Origin: Aeribacillus composti
GTDB lineage: Bacteria; Bacillota; Bacilli; Bacillales; Aeribacillaceae
NCBI RefSeq assembly: GCF_007827555.1
Contig: NZ_VISS01000010.1
Location: forward strand, 41,916-105,915
Length of the DNA stretch: 64,000 nucleotides
Reading direction: 5' to 3'
Under the pieces are notes generated by a model that worked only from the letters and a program-made list of their open reading frames with translations, was not told where the DNA came from and ran no database searches. The position numbers and the translations under genes were made by a program. Shown piece after piece: positions 15,588 through 25,232 of this stretch. How positions within the stretch are numbered: the first letter of the stretch is position 1; each line of letters starts with the position of its first letter.

Positions 15588-16397
15588 ATGACAATGAAAA
15601 AAGCCTTGACGATCGCAGGTTCCGATTCCAGCGGTGGAGCAGGTTTACAAGCGGACTTAAAAACGTTCCAAGAATACGGAGTTTATGGAATGACTGCGGT
15701 CACTACAATTGTAGCAATGGATCCTCATAACGGATGGCAGCATCAAGTATTCCCTATTGAAATCGATACCATAAAGGCCCAGCTCGCAACGATTATAGAG
15801 GGAGTCGGTGTAGATGCCATGAAAACCGGAATGCTCCCGACAGCAGAAATTGTCGAGCTGGCAGCAGATACAATTAAAAAATATAATTTAAAAAACACGG
15901 TCATCGATCCTGTCATGGTATGCAAAGGGGCAGATGAAGTGCTTTATCCCGACCATGCGGAAGCGATTCGCAATTCTCTGACAAAAGTCGCGACGGTTAT
16001 TACTCCAAATCTCTTTGAAGCAGGGCAATTGAGCGGGTTAGGTACTATTCAAACGGTCGATCAAATGAAAGAAGCAGCTGCCATTATTCATGATCTTGGT
16101 GCAAAATATGTTTTGGTGAAAGGCGGCGGAAAGCTTGAACATAAATATGCTGTTGATGTTTTATATGACGGAAAGGATTTTGAAATCCTAGAAGGCGAAC
16201 GAATCGACACAACCTATACACATGGTGCTGGGTGCACATATTCAAGCGCGATTACAGCTGAACTAGCAAATGGCAAAACGGTTAAAGAAGCCGTTTATTC
16301 CGCCAAAAAGTTTATTACAGCAGCCATCCGCCATTCCTTTCCTTTAAATCAATATGTCGGCCCAACTTGTCATGCCGCATTAAGATTATACGAATAA
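15588..16397 (+). CDS. pdxK: Pyridoxine/pyridoxal/HMP kinase
   Basis: A ThiD-fold (ribokinase family) kinase of 269 residues, closely matching B. subtilis PdxK/ThiD (YwdB, 271 residues), which phosphorylates vitamin B6 vitamers and hydroxymethylpyrimidine. Key parts are MKKALTIAGSDSSGGAGLQADLKTF, GVDAMKTGML, VIDPVMVCKG, the ATP segment VLVKGGGKL and the anion hole TYTHGAGCTYSSA. ATGGAGG precedes the ATG at 15588; a longer in-frame extension to 15513 lacks a ribosome binding site. A bidirectional terminator separates it from the convergent pncB-type gene. Confidence 0.92.
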   Translation: MTMKKALTIAGSDSSGGAGLQADLKTFQEYGVYGMTAVTTIVAMDPHNGWQHQVFPIEIDTIKAQLATIIEGVGVDAMKTGMLPTAEIVELAADTIKKYNLKNTVIDPVMVCKGADEVLYPDHAEAIRNSLTKVATVITPNLFEAGQLSGLGTIQTVDQMKEAAAIIHDLGAKYVLVKGGGKLEHKYAVDVLYDGKDFEILEGERIDTTYTHGAGCTYSSAITAELANGKTVKEAVYSAKKFITAAIRHSFPLNQYVGPTCHAALRLYE

Positions 16398-16402
16398 ATA
16401 AT

Positions 16403-16455
16403 AGAGCCGAATCGATTAGCTCACGACCATTGTGGCTGTTCGTTCGGCTCTTTTC
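16403..16455. terminator. Bidirectional terminator pdxK / nicotinate phosphoribosyltransferase
   Basis: Stem AGAGCCGAA/TTCGGCTCT flanking a longer loop, with T run on the plus strand and A/T-rich sequence on the other side. Confidence 0.75.
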
Positions 16456-16458
16456 ATG

Positions 16459-17928
16459 TTAATAATCCATATTTTTAACTTTTTGCTTTACTTCCTCAAT
16501 ATTTCTCATTTTATTTTCCCAGCACAATTCGCTCAGATCAACAGGGTATTCGGCAGGATTTAAAATGCGTTTATATTCATCCCATAACAGCTCCAAATTT
16601 TCTTTTACATATGACCGGATTTCTTCCAATGAAGGACATTCATACGTAAGCTCGCCATCTACAAAAATATCGTGATGCAAATCCTTTGCCGTAAAATCGG
16701 TTACATATTTTTTGATAAATGTATGGACAGGATGGAACATTTTCAGCCGCTTTTCTTTTTGCGGCTGTTCAAAATGTAATGTAATATAATCTCCTTCAGC
16801 CCTCTTATCCTTGTTGTTGATAATTCGATATACATTTTTCAAGCCTGGTGTTGTCACTTTTTCCGGGTTTGATGAAATTTTTATTGTATCGACTAATTTG
16901 CCGTCGTCCCCTTCAATGGCAACCAATTTGTACACAGCTCCCAATGCAGGCTGGTCGTAGGCGGTAATCAGCTTCGTTCCAATTCCCCACACATCGATTT
17001 TCGCTCCTTCAGCTTTTAAATTGACAATCGTATGTTCATCAAGATCGCTCGAAGCTATAATTTTTGCGTTATGGAAACCAGCATCATCAAGCATTTTTCT
17101 CGCTTTTTTGGACAGATAAGCCAAATCCCCGCTGTCAAGGCGAATACCGATAAAATTAATTTTATCGCCAAATTCTTTTGCAACCCGAATGGCATTCGGA
17201 ACACCGGAGCGAAGCGTATCATATGTATCCACCAAAAAAACGCAGTCTTTATGAGTACTTGCATATTTACAAAATGCAACATATTCATCACGATACGTTT
17301 GAACAAATGCATGTGCATGGGTTCCGGAAACAGGAATTCCGAAAATCTTCCCTGCTCGGACATTGCTTGTCCCATCAAAGCCGGCAATATAAGCTGCACG
17401 GGTTCCCCAAATAGCTGCATCCATCTCATGGGCTCTTCTTGTTCCAAATTCAAGCGCTGATTCATTTCCAATAATTTGTTTAATTCTTGAAGCCTTTGTT
17501 GCGATAAGCGTTTGATAGTTCACAATATTTAAAAGAGCTGTTTCAATAAGCTGCGCTTCCCCTAGAGGGGCTTCCACACGTAAAATCGGTTCATTTCCAA
17601 ATACAAGCTCTCCTTCTTTCATGGACCGAATCGTGCCGGTAAAACGAAGGTTCTCCAAGTAACGGATAAAATCTTCTTTGTAATTCAGCTCTTCCCTTAA
17701 ATAAGCAAGGTCCTCTTCTGTGAAGCGGAAATTTTGTATATAATCAATAATTCGTTCCAGGCCGGCAAAAACAGCGTAACCGCTCCCAAAAGGAAGTCTT
17801 CTAAAAAACAACTCAAAAACTGCCTTTTTTTGGTGGATGTCATCCCTCCAATACGATTCGACCATGTTGATTTGGTATAAATCGGTATGGAGCGTCAAAC
17901 TATCATCATTATACATTTTCATCATCAT
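16459..17928 (-). CDS. pncB: Nicotinate phosphoribosyltransferase
   Basis: Converts nicotinate and PRPP to nicotinate mononucleotide, the salvage entry to NAD. The 489-residue protein agrees in length and sequence with B. subtilis YueK: HTDLYQINMVESYW near the N-terminus, FGTRRAHEMDAA, the phosphate-binding GIRLDSGDLAYLSKKAR, and DVWGIGTKLITAYDQPALGAVYKL. The start is one of three successive ATG codons (17928, 17925, 17922) behind a GGGGG box. It is a single gene. The 340 bases upstream carry no recognisable riboswitch. Confidence 0.93.
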   Translation of the reverse strand: MMMKMYNDDSLTLHTDLYQINMVESYWRDDIHQKKAVFELFFRRLPFGSGYAVFAGLERIIDYIQNFRFTEEDLAYLREELNYKEDFIRYLENLRFTGTIRSMKEGELVFGNEPILRVEAPLGEAQLIETALLNIVNYQTLIATKASRIKQIIGNESALEFGTRRAHEMDAAIWGTRAAYIAGFDGTSNVRAGKIFGIPVSGTHAHAFVQTYRDEYVAFCKYASTHKDCVFLVDTYDTLRSGVPNAIRVAKEFGDKINFIGIRLDSGDLAYLSKKARKMLDDAGFHNAKIIASSDLDEHTIVNLKAEGAKIDVWGIGTKLITAYDQPALGAVYKLVAIEGDDGKLVDTIKISSNPEKVTTPGLKNVYRIINNKDKRAEGDYITLHFEQPQKEKRLKMFHPVHTFIKKYVTDFTAKDLHHDIFVDGELTYECPSLEEIRSYVKENLELLWDEYKRILNPAEYPVDLSELCWENKMRNIEEVKQKVKNMDY

Positions 17929-18268
17929 GAAACCCCCATAATATTTAATCGCTGTCTGTTCCATACGGAATGTTGAAATGTCCAAGAGGCCCATTTGTGT
18001 CTAGCGGTGATGACAGATGGATGAAGCCTGTTCAGCAAAAATTTGAAACCTTTCAGAGCAGGCATCCCCTTCAAGCTTCCTTGCAATCTATCAGATCTTT
18101 CTAACGGGCTTAATCGTTGAAACAAATCTCAAGGACGAATCTCCATTATATTATGAAAGCACTAACCGTATTGTACTCCTTTCTATACCGTCATTCAATA
18201 TTTGCCAAAATTAGTGTCCATTTTAAAAGCCGAAATTACCTAATCCTGCTTCTTTTACTATAAGAGGG
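17929..18268. other. Upstream region of the nicotinate phosphoribosyltransferase gene
   Basis: No gene is supported. On the minus strand the region has short paired segments but no T-box (AGGGTGG) or other riboswitch signature I recognise. Confidence 0.4.
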
Positions 18269-19066
18269 TTATTTTGGCAAATTTGTCAAATAATCGGGAT
18301 AATCCGTAATAATTCCATCGACATTCATGGCCATCAAATGTTGAATATCGTGTATATCTCTAGCTGTATAAGGCATAATTTTCATGCCGCTCTGATGAAT
18401 CATATAAACTAATTTAGGGGTTACAAGCGCTTTATTCGGATTGATATATGTCGCAAATGCTGCATATTGCTGTAAATGCTCCTCCGTAATAGCGCCATGT
18501 CTATATCCGATGAGCACTCCAAGAGAAATCGACGGCAAGACACTGTGGAATTCCTGTAAAAAAGCGGTATCAAAGGATTGAACGACCACATTCAGTTGCT
18601 GATCCCCTTTTTCGATCAGTTCTTTTGCCAACCTCTCTACAATGCCGAACTGCTTTTTCGGTTCTTTAACTTCTATTAAAAAATTGATCTTCCCCCTGTA
18701 TTTCTTAAGGACATCGCATAAAAGGGGTATTTTTTCTCCGGAAAATTTTCGATGAAACCAGGCTCCAGCATCAAATTGTTTTAGTTCTTCATATGTGAAA
18801 TTTTTAACTAAACCTGACCCGTTTGTTGTACGATCAATCGTTTCATCATGAATAACGGCGAGCAACCCGTCTTTCGTCATCCGTACATCCAATTCTAAAT
18901 AATCCGCCTTCATGTCAATAGCGAGATCAAAGGCTGCAAATGTGTTTTCCGGAGCATATCCAGATGCTCCCCGGTGTGCGACGGCAATTGTTTTGTTAGG
19001 CTCTTTTTGAAAATGAAATATTTTATAAAAAAAGCGGTGAACATAATAACGAACATAATCAAGCAT
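18269..19066 (-). CDS. Glycerophosphodiester phosphodiesterase family protein
   Basis: A 265-residue GDPD-type TIM barrel that cleaves glycerophosphodiesters to glycerol-3-phosphate and an alcohol. The signature is complete: AHRGASGYAPENTF (catalytic His), YLELDVRMTKDG with the metal-binding Glu and Asp, IHDETIDRTTNGSG (second His), FLIEVKEP, and DGIITDYPDYL at the end. The first 25 residues form a hydrophobic/basic helix that may attach it to the membrane; there is no cleavable signal. It is single, with an ATG behind GGGGATGG. Confidence 0.9.
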   Translation of the reverse strand: MLDYVRYYVHRFFYKIFHFQKEPNKTIAVAHRGASGYAPENTFAAFDLAIDMKADYLELDVRMTKDGLLAVIHDETIDRTTNGSGLVKNFTYEELKQFDAGAWFHRKFSGEKIPLLCDVLKKYRGKINFLIEVKEPKKQFGIVERLAKELIEKGDQQLNVVVQSFDTAFLQEFHSVLPSISLGVLIGYRHGAITEEHLQQYAAFATYINPNKALVTPKLVYMIHQSGMKIMPYTARDIHDIQHLMAMNVDGIITDYPDYLTNLPK

Positions 19067-19360
19067 GCATAACCATCCCCGTTTTTTTTGGATTTATACT
19101 AAATAATAATCACTTACATTAATTTATAACATTTTTTTTACAATTTTATTTTTCTTTTGCAGGATATTTCGTTTTGGAATAGAATAGTATTTAGAATATA
19201 AAAAAATTTTTAATTAGCGCATCTTACAACACACCATTGTTTCCAGCCTGCACCTCATGATGAGAAGTTTTGGCCAAATCTCCTCTTCATAACACCCATT
19301 TCGCTTTTGTCCCGGATTATGTCCTATGCAAAAAATCTTAAGTTCAAGGAGAGTGATGGA

Positions 19361-19642
19361 ATGATTAGAAAAGACGTGATGACAAAAACATGGGGAAATA
19401 AAGAAATTGTGACAAGTCCGTTTTATGGTGTCATAAAAAAAATTATGACCGAAGCAAAAAACCGGATTTATGAATGGGAACCGTTGTTTACCATTCAAAC
19501 GGATGAGGGTACTCTTGTCCAAATCAGCGTCGGTATTGGAGGAATCATTGACAAGCTGTTCGTCAAAGAGGGAGATCGGGTTATTCCTGGAGCAGTCTTA
19601 GCATACATTGATGAAGATTTAATAGTCACTGGCAGCGATTAA
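19361..19642 (+). CDS. Lipoyl/biotinyl-like single-domain protein without attachment lysine
   Basis: A 93-residue protein: a short N-terminal segment, then a biotin/lipoyl-type barrel (SPFYGVIKKI, WEPLFTIQTDEG, GIGGIIDKLFVKEGDRVIPGAVLAYI). The Gly-Asp-x-Val-x-x-Gly turn typical of such domains is clear, but the hairpin where biotin or lipoate would be attached reads TDEGTL and contains no Lys, so it cannot carry the cofactor in the usual way. AAGGAGAG precedes the ATG at 19361. It is single and faces a methyltransferase gene. Its role is unknown. Confidence 0.75.
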   Translation: MIRKDVMTKTWGNKEIVTSPFYGVIKKIMTEAKNRIYEWEPLFTIQTDEGTLVQISVGIGGIIDKLFVKEGDRVIPGAVLAYIDEDLIVTGSD

Positions 19643-19648
19643 GAATTA

Positions 19649-19675
19649 GGACCCCTAAGAAGAAAAAAGGGGTCC
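19649..19675. terminator. Hairpin between the convergent genes at 19642 and 19684
   Basis: Stem GGACCCC/GGGGTCC with an A-rich loop; neither side has a strong T run, so termination is only probable. Confidence 0.5.
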
Positions 19676-19683
19676 AGTAATAG

Positions 19684-20388
19684 CTACTTGTATTGAGCAA
19701 CAACAATTTTTCTCAATCGGTTATTTAACGACTTAAGCATCCAATCCCGAAAGATCTCCTGTTTTTCTTCCAATGTTAAATAATACTCGGCGCCAGCTCT
19801 CCCCTTTGCAAGATCCGTTATATGTTTAATTGACAAGGCAGCAGCAACGGAAATGTTTAAGCTTTGCACAAATCCTTTCATAGGAATTACAAACGTTCTG
19901 TCAGCCATGTCAACCGCCTCTTTTGAAACACCGCTATGTTCATTTCCAAAAACAAGGACAGTCGGTCTGCTTACATCAAGCTTTTCAAGAGGAACAGCCT
20001 GTTCACTCAAATGGCTAACATATATTTGATATCCTTTCTTTTTTAATTGACTGATGGCTGCACTAATATCTGATTGATAATCAATTGTCAGCCATTTGTC
20101 TGCACTTTTCGTCACCAATTCATTAGGGGCAAAAGGCGCTCTTCCGGTGACAACCGTTACATTCTGCACGCCAAAAGCTTCGGCAGAACGAAGAACAGCC
20201 GCTTGATTATGGCCGTCATCCACCGCTTCCAACAATATGGATACGTAACGAGTCCGTTCCTTCAATACCTCATATAAACGATTCAGCCTTTCCGGCACAA
20301 TCATATCAAGAATTTGGCGATCCTCATCATTTACAATCTTCTCTTTCAGCAATAATTCCACAATATTATTTTCTTTATTAACATTCAC
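19684..20388 (-). CDS. TrmH/SpoU family RNA 2'-O-methyltransferase
   Basis: Transfers methyl groups from S-adenosylmethionine to a ribose 2'-OH in tRNA (TrmH methylates G18). The 234-residue protein carries the SPOUT motifs: motif 1 in VDDGHNQAAVLRSAEAFG, motif 2 in VLVFGNEHSGVS and motif 3 in FVIPMKGFVQSLNISVAAAL, the trefoil-knot SAM site. Length and the C-terminal helix fit tRNA (Gm18) methyltransferase TrmH better than RlmB. The start is a GTG at 20388 behind AAGGAGG. The DnaA-box cluster lies just upstream. Confidence 0.88.
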   Translation of the reverse strand: MNVNKENNIVELLLKEKIVNDEDRQILDMIVPERLNRLYEVLKERTRYVSILLEAVDDGHNQAAVLRSAEAFGVQNVTVVTGRAPFAPNELVTKSADKWLTIDYQSDISAAISQLKKKGYQIYVSHLSEQAVPLEKLDVSRPTVLVFGNEHSGVSKEAVDMADRTFVIPMKGFVQSLNISVAAALSIKHITDLAKGRAGAEYYLTLEEKQEIFRDWMLKSLNNRLRKIVVAQYK

Positions 20389-20517
20389 ATCCCTTTACCT
20401 CCTTGAAAGCACGTGCGGGCAAGAAGATCGAACGTTCTCATTTATTATACGTCTTCTCCAAAAAAAATCTACCTCCTATAGCTGGAAACGTTATAGATCA
20501 GGTTAAATATAAACAGT

Positions 20518-20795
20518 TTATCCACATTATCTTTGTACTGTTTCGTTCGTACTCATTGGGCAAAAACAACAAAGTATAAACATTTGTTTTTTTAAAAGAA
20601 GAAAATTTCCGCAAAGCTTCTTTGTATATATCAACGGATATTCACAGGAAATCCCCCTACTATAAACAGCTTTTACACATATTTTATCCACATATCCACA
20701 TTAGCTATCCACATTTCGTATTGGCACATTTGTTCCCTACTACATATATGATTAAATAATTCACATTTGTTGATAAACTTATCCACTTATGCACA
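20518..20795 (+). other. DnaA-box cluster
   Basis: Three perfect DnaA boxes (TTATNCACA) at 20518-20526, 20684-20692 and 20787-20795, plus one-mismatch boxes at 20638, 20671, 20692, 20705 and 20779, all on the plus strand, and a reversed one-mismatch box at 20768. Eight or nine boxes in 280 bp is far beyond chance. There is no dnaA or dnaN beside it and no obvious unwinding element with start-like trios, so it is more like the DnaA-titrating clusters known outside oriC in B. subtilis, one of which lies in the related vpr-ywcI region near qox. It occupies the whole gap between the methyltransferase gene and qoxD. Confidence 0.8.
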
Positions 20796-20839
20796 GTTTA
20801 CAAACAGAAAACACTCAATTGCTTGTTTTGAACAAAAAA

Positions 20840-20875
20840 ATCCCGAAAAGAGGTCTCGTAACCTTTTTTCGGGAC
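20840..20875 (-). terminator. qox operon terminator
   Basis: Stem TCCCGAAAA..AGGT / ACCT..TTTTCGGGA just after the qoxD stop. Confidence 0.85.
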
Positions 20876-20882
20876 GCTTATG

Positions 20883-21188
20883 TTAATAGTGATGTTGATG
20901 GCCCAAGGACATAACCCATATAGACCCTGCAACAATGACAATTGCGATATAGATCCCGTAATAAATCATTGTTGCCTGCCAAGAACCGCTTTCTCCTTCT
21001 TTCATATGCATGAACAGCAAAAGCTGAATAAACGCTTGGCAAAATGCTAAAACGACAATTAACGTAATAATCGTATTTGTTGGCAGATCGGTTGAAAATG
21101 TAATCCACACCGCCAATAACGTCAATATTATGGACAACAAAAACCCGAAGACATGCTTCCAAGGAAATCCTTTTTCGTTTTGTGCCAA
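20883..21188 (-). CDS. qoxD: Cytochrome aa3 quinol oxidase subunit IV
   Basis: Small membrane subunit of the menaquinol oxidase, needed for assembly. The 101-residue protein has three membrane helices and the family core LAFCQAFIQLLLFMHMKEGE. It is somewhat shorter than B. subtilis QoxD (124 residues). Translation starts at a TTG one base after the qoxC stop, with GGTGAG upstream. Last gene of qoxABCD. Confidence 0.93.
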   Translation of the reverse strand: MAQNEKGFPWKHVFGFLLSIILTLLAVWITFSTDLPTNTIITLIVVLAFCQAFIQLLLFMHMKEGESGSWQATMIYYGIYIAIVIVAGSIWVMSLGHQHHY

Positions 21189-21189
21189 G

Positions 21190-21804
21190 TTAACTCACCA
21201 TCCCTGTCAAATAGACGAGTGTGAAGAGGAAAATCCAAACGACATCAAGGAAATGCCAATATAGACTTGAAATAAACACTTTTCTTGCCGTATCCGCGTT
21301 AAGACCTCTTTTCAGCACCTGCAAAATGATAATCAAAATCCAAAATATCCCGATCGTGACATGAAGCCCGTGCGTTCCAACAAGAGTGAAGAAGGATGAA
21401 AGGAACGCGCTTGTTTGCATTGTTGCACCTTCATGGACAGCATACAAAATAAACTCTTCTATTTCAAAGTACAAAAAACCGATTCCCAACAATATCGTAA
21501 CAATCAGCCAGCCGATCATACCGGCTTGCTTGCCTCTTCGCATTTCATAAACGGCAAGACCGCAAGTGAAGCTGCTTGTAAGCAGAAGAAAAGTTTCAAT
21601 CAAAACTGTTTTCAACTCATACAATTCCTCGGGACCTGGTCCGCCCGCTGTTCTGGAGACGAGCACAAGATACGTAGCAAAGAGGGTGGCAAACAGGGCA
21701 AGCTCTGCCCCGAGAAAAATCCAAAAACCTAAAATATTTAATTGATTTTGTTTCGTTGAATACTCAAGTGGAAGATTCGATTGTTTTGGAGCAATTTCCG
21801 ACAT
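21190..21804 (-). CDS. qoxC: Cytochrome aa3 quinol oxidase subunit III
   Basis: Five-helix membrane subunit of the quinol oxidase. The 204 residues equal the B. subtilis length; LGFWIFLGAELALFATLFATYLVL, the Glu-rich YFEIEEF and GTHGLHVTIGIFW are typical of subunit III. The frame is open to 21873, but GGGAGGG is placed for the ATG at 21804, directly after the qoxB stop. Confidence 0.95.
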   Translation of the reverse strand: MSEIAPKQSNLPLEYSTKQNQLNILGFWIFLGAELALFATLFATYLVLVSRTAGGPGPEELYELKTVLIETFLLLTSSFTCGLAVYEMRRGKQAGMIGWLIVTILLGIGFLYFEIEEFILYAVHEGATMQTSAFLSSFFTLVGTHGLHVTIGIFWILIIILQVLKRGLNADTARKVFISSLYWHFLDVVWIFLFTLVYLTGMVS

Positions 21805-21805
21805 G

Positions 21806-23746
21806 TTACTCCCTCCCTGCTTCCGTCTGTTTAATTTCTTCGACCGGCACATAGTATCCATCATCATATTCAAAAGAGCGCAAAATCATGCAGATTATAA
21901 CGCCGATCAATCCGATGATCGCAACCGGCATCCATTCGAAAACTAAACCGAATCCGGCTATAAAGAAGAAGATCGACATGATGAAAGGCCGCCCCGAATT
22001 TGATGGCATATGGATTGGTTTATATTCCGGCTTCTCTTCTTCTTTTCCTTCTTTCCGTTCCTTCTTCATCATCCACCAAGCGTCAAGACCTTTTACCTGC
22101 GGTGTTACGGCAAAGTTGTAATGCGGTGCAGGCGACGGAATAGACCATTCCAGCGTTCGGCCATCCCAAGGATCTCCCGTGAGGTCACGCTCGCCTTTAA
22201 AGTACGTGTACACAACATTAATACACAGGAAGATAAAGCCGATTCCCATCATAACTGCGCCAATAGTCGAAATGACGTTTAATTCCGTCCAGCCGGCATC
22301 TGCCGGATATGTGTAAATTCTTCTTGGCATGCCCATAAATCCTAAAACATATTGCGGCAAGAAACATACATTAAAGCCAAGGACGAAAAACCAGAACGTA
22401 ATTTTGCCGAGCTTTTCATTTAAAATGACGCCAAACATTTTCGGATACCAATAATGAAGCGCTGCAAAGACAGCAAAGACCGTACCGCAAATTAACGTAT
22501 TATGGAAATGGGCCACAAGGAAATACGTATTATGATATTGGTAATCGGCCGCAGCCATCGAAAGCATCACACCTGTAACCCCGCCGATGACGAAAGTTGG
22601 AATAAACGCCAAAGACCATAGCATCGCAGATGTGAATTTGATTCGACCTTTATATAAAGTGAAGAGCCAGTTAAAGATTTTTACCCCTGTCGGTATGGCT
22701 ATCGCCATCGTCGATACAGAGAAAAATGCATTAACCGGGGCTCCTGAACCCATTGTGAAAAAGTGGTGCACCCAAACGAGCATACTTAATACAGAAATCG
22801 CCACCATGGACCAAACCATGGCTGTATAACCGAAAAGACGTTTTCTTGCAAAAGTTGAGACAACTTCTGAAAAAACCCCAAACGCTGGCAAAATGGCAAT
22901 ATACACTTCCGGGTGCCCCCAAATCCAGAACAGGTTCGCCCAATGCATTGGCACTCCATCGCCTGAAAGCGTAAAAAAGTGAGTGCCAAATATTCTGTCC
23001 AATGTCATTAATGCTAAAGCAACCGTCAATACCGGAAAAGCGAAAACAACCAATATAGACGTAATAAGCGTTGCCCATGTAAACATCGGCATGCGCATTA
23101 AAGTCATTCCAGGAGCTCTCATTTTTAGAATCGTTACAATGAAATTAATACCGGAAATTAATGAACCGATCCCTGAAATTTGCAATCCTAATAAATAATA
23201 ATTTTGGCCCGGCCCCGGGCTGAGTTCATTTCCGGCAAGAGGCATGTATGCCGTCCACCCTGCATCCGGTGAGCCGCCGATCACAAATGAAATGTTGAAC
23301 AGCAAGGCGCCAAAGAAAAACGTCCAGAAGCTGAGTGCATTCAAATACGGGAACGCCACATCTCTAGCTCCAATTTGGAGAGGAACTGCAATGTTCATGA
23401 TCCCGAATATGAACGGCATTGCCATAAATAAAATCATAATGGTTCCATGTGTAGTGAAAATTTCATTATAATGCTGTGAATCTAAAAACGTATTATTTGG
23501 CACTGTCAATTGGGCGCGCATTAAAAGTGCGTCTACGCCCCCTCGGAATAGCATTAATACGGCGGAAATAATATACATAATCCCTATTTTTTTATGGTCA
23601 ACAGTCGTTAGCCACTCTTTCCACAGCCATTTCCATTTTTTAAAATAGGTTAATACAAAAACTATACCAATAATTGTTAGTACAATGGCTGCATCCGCCA
23701 TATATATAAGGGGTTCGCCGGTAACGAAAAATTCATCCCATTTCAC
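21806..23746 (-). CDS. qoxB: Cytochrome aa3 quinol oxidase subunit I
   Basis: Catalytic subunit carrying haem a, haem a3 and Cu_B; reduces oxygen with electrons from menaquinol and pumps protons. The 646-residue protein has the A-family signature [10 protein letters not shown] (Cu_B His with the cross-linked Tyr, and the Glu of the D-channel region nearby), the His pair in [10 protein letters not shown], and the haem ligands in [14 protein letters not shown]. The start is a GTG at 23746 behind GGAGGAA. Second gene of qoxABCD. Confidence 0.96.
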   Translation of the reverse strand: MKWDEFFVTGEPLIYMADAAIVLTIIGIVFVLTYFKKWKWLWKEWLTTVDHKKIGIMYIISAVLMLFRGGVDALLMRAQLTVPNNTFLDSQHYNEIFTTHGTIMILFMAMPFIFGIMNIAVPLQIGARDVAFPYLNALSFWTFFFGALLFNISFVIGGSPDAGWTAYMPLAGNELSPGPGQNYYLLGLQISGIGSLISGINFIVTILKMRAPGMTLMRMPMFTWATLITSILVVFAFPVLTVALALMTLDRIFGTHFFTLSGDGVPMHWANLFWIWGHPEVYIAILPAFGVFSEVVSTFARKRLFGYTAMVWSMVAISVLSMLVWVHHFFTMGSGAPVNAFFSVSTMAIAIPTGVKIFNWLFTLYKGRIKFTSAMLWSLAFIPTFVIGGVTGVMLSMAAADYQYHNTYFLVAHFHNTLICGTVFAVFAALHYWYPKMFGVILNEKLGKITFWFFVLGFNVCFLPQYVLGFMGMPRRIYTYPADAGWTELNVISTIGAVMMGIGFIFLCINVVYTYFKGERDLTGDPWDGRTLEWSIPSPAPHYNFAVTPQVKGLDAWWMMKKERKEGKEEEKPEYKPIHMPSNSGRPFIMSIFFFIAGFGLVFEWMPVAIIGLIGVIICMILRSFEYDDGYYVPVEEIKQTEAGRE

Positions 23747-23769
23747 AGCACGTTCCTCCTTCCTTCCGA

Positions 23770-24735
23770 TTAATGTCCTTCGTGCTGATGGCTTTCATGT
23801 TCACGGTTATCATGATGATCAGATTCAACTTCCTCCAATTTTATGGTACCGTGCTTTTCTTTTGCAGGGATATTGTCTAAATGCTCGCCTGGTTTAGCAA
23901 AATCAACCCACGCCAAATGTGTTCCAGAAAAAGTCAATTTATCTTTTAAAACTCCGACTTGGATGATTTCGTTAAATTGTTTTTTCGTCAGCAATGGAGC
24001 TGATGCTTGTGTTTCTTTCACCCATTTATAAAAATCTTCTTTTTCCATTGCGTTCACATCAAATGTTTGATGGGCAAATCCTTCTCCTGTAAAGTTTGAA
24101 TTCCGCCCTTTAAACGTCCCGACATGATCAGCCTGCAAATAAAGAGTCATTCCCATTCCAGCCATATTATATTTTTGTCCGCCCAGCTCCGGAATCCATA
24201 AAGCGCTCATCCCGCCGACAGCTGTCAATTTAAATTCAACTGGAACATCTTTTGGAATGTTGACATAATTGACTGTTTCAATATTTTCCTCCGGATAGCT
24301 GAAAATCCATTTCCAATCGGCTGCTGTCGCATGAATGACAATTGGTTCAACACCTCTAGATTCCTTCGGCGGTTTTTCAAGCTCAAAAGTCGCCTTAACC
24401 GTTGGTATCGCCAATGCAATGACAATCAACACAGGAATAGCTGTCCAAATGATTTCCAGAAGTGTATTTCCGTGCTGGTCAGGAGGCTCATAATCAAGAT
24501 TTTCCGGTCTCTCCCTATATTTCCATAAAATAACTGCAAATAGCACAAAGATGACAACAATAATAAACAGCATAAACCAAATTGACCAAAGGATTAAATC
24601 CTTTTGAACCTCTGCTACAGGTCCTTTCGGATTTAATAAAACAAAGCGTTCACTGCAACCTGTCAACAAAAAAAGCAATGACAGTGGTAAAACCTTCATA
24701 AACAAGTTCAACCATTTTTGTTGTTGTGCCGGCAT
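23770..24735 (-). CDS. qoxA: Cytochrome aa3 quinol oxidase subunit II (lipoprotein)
   Basis: Lipoprotein subunit: signal peptide with lipobox LLTGC (lipidated Cys27), two membrane helices (about residues 45-70 and 90-110) and an external cupredoxin domain. The Cu_A ligands (CxxxC) are absent, which identifies a quinol rather than cytochrome c oxidase. The 321-residue protein ends in a His/Glu-rich tail ([15 protein letters not shown]) that could bind metal, an addition compared with many QoxA proteins. First gene of the operon, with GAGAGGG before the ATG. Confidence 0.95.
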   Translation of the reverse strand: MPAQQQKWLNLFMKVLPLSLLFLLTGCSERFVLLNPKGPVAEVQKDLILWSIWFMLFIIVVIFVLFAVILWKYRERPENLDYEPPDQHGNTLLEIIWTAIPVLIVIALAIPTVKATFELEKPPKESRGVEPIVIHATAADWKWIFSYPEENIETVNYVNIPKDVPVEFKLTAVGGMSALWIPELGGQKYNMAGMGMTLYLQADHVGTFKGRNSNFTGEGFAHQTFDVNAMEKEDFYKWVKETQASAPLLTKKQFNEIIQVGVLKDKLTFSGTHLAWVDFAKPGEHLDNIPAKEKHGTIKLEEVESDHHDNREHESHQHEGH

Positions 24736-25232
24736 TTTCGATCCCTCTCAAATCAGAAATGTTTTCAATTTTCATAAAAAACCGACTTAATCGATTCAAA
24801 AAATAATTGAGTTGTAAATGAACTTTATCACATTTTTATCGAAATAAACTTTAATTCAAAAAACAGTCAAGAAACGATAAATTTTTTGTAAAATTTTTGC
24901 CACGAATCTGACACAATATAGAGAAATTCCGTTTTTTCAGGGAATCTTCTCTATATTTTCCATATAAAAGCTAATGGGAATGTATTTTCGAGGGATGTAC
25001 GTGAAGAAGCTGAAAAATGACGTTTTCATCTGATTTCTTGAACCGATGTATCATTTAAATTTGCCAAGTGAGGAAATAAGCAGAATGGGTTAGCAGCCGA
25101 TATGCCTAGACCTTGCCTAGTCAGGGGAAAAATAAACAAATTCATGCTGAAAGGAAGAGTAAATGGCGAATACGATTTTCTGTTCAAAAATAAAGCTCCT
25201 ATCTTCATAAAATCGAGATAGGAGCTGAAGCT
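24736..25232. other. qox upstream region and gap to nfrA
   Basis: Contains the qox promoter region, an imperfect inverted repeat at about 24915-24957 (AATATAGAGAA...TTCTCTATATT, flanking GGAAT/ATTCC) and the nfrA terminator. In B. subtilis rodA, ywcE and ywcH lie between qox and nfrA; they are missing here. No gene is supported. Confidence 0.5.
25194..25230 (-). terminator. nfrA terminator
   Basis: Perfect stem AGCTCCTATCT/AGATAGGAGCT, followed on the minus strand by TTTATTTTTG. Confidence 0.88.

Noticed and set aside
17929..18268. T-box or niacin-related leader before the nicotinate phosphoribosyltransferase gene
   Set aside because: Some paired segments exist, but no T-box sequence, terminator pair or known aptamer signature is visible.
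20518..20795. The DnaA-box cluster as the chromosomal origin itself
   Set aside because: No dnaA, dnaN, rpmH or gyrase genes are near, and no clear AT-rich unwinding element with DnaA-trios follows; a non-origin cluster is more likely.
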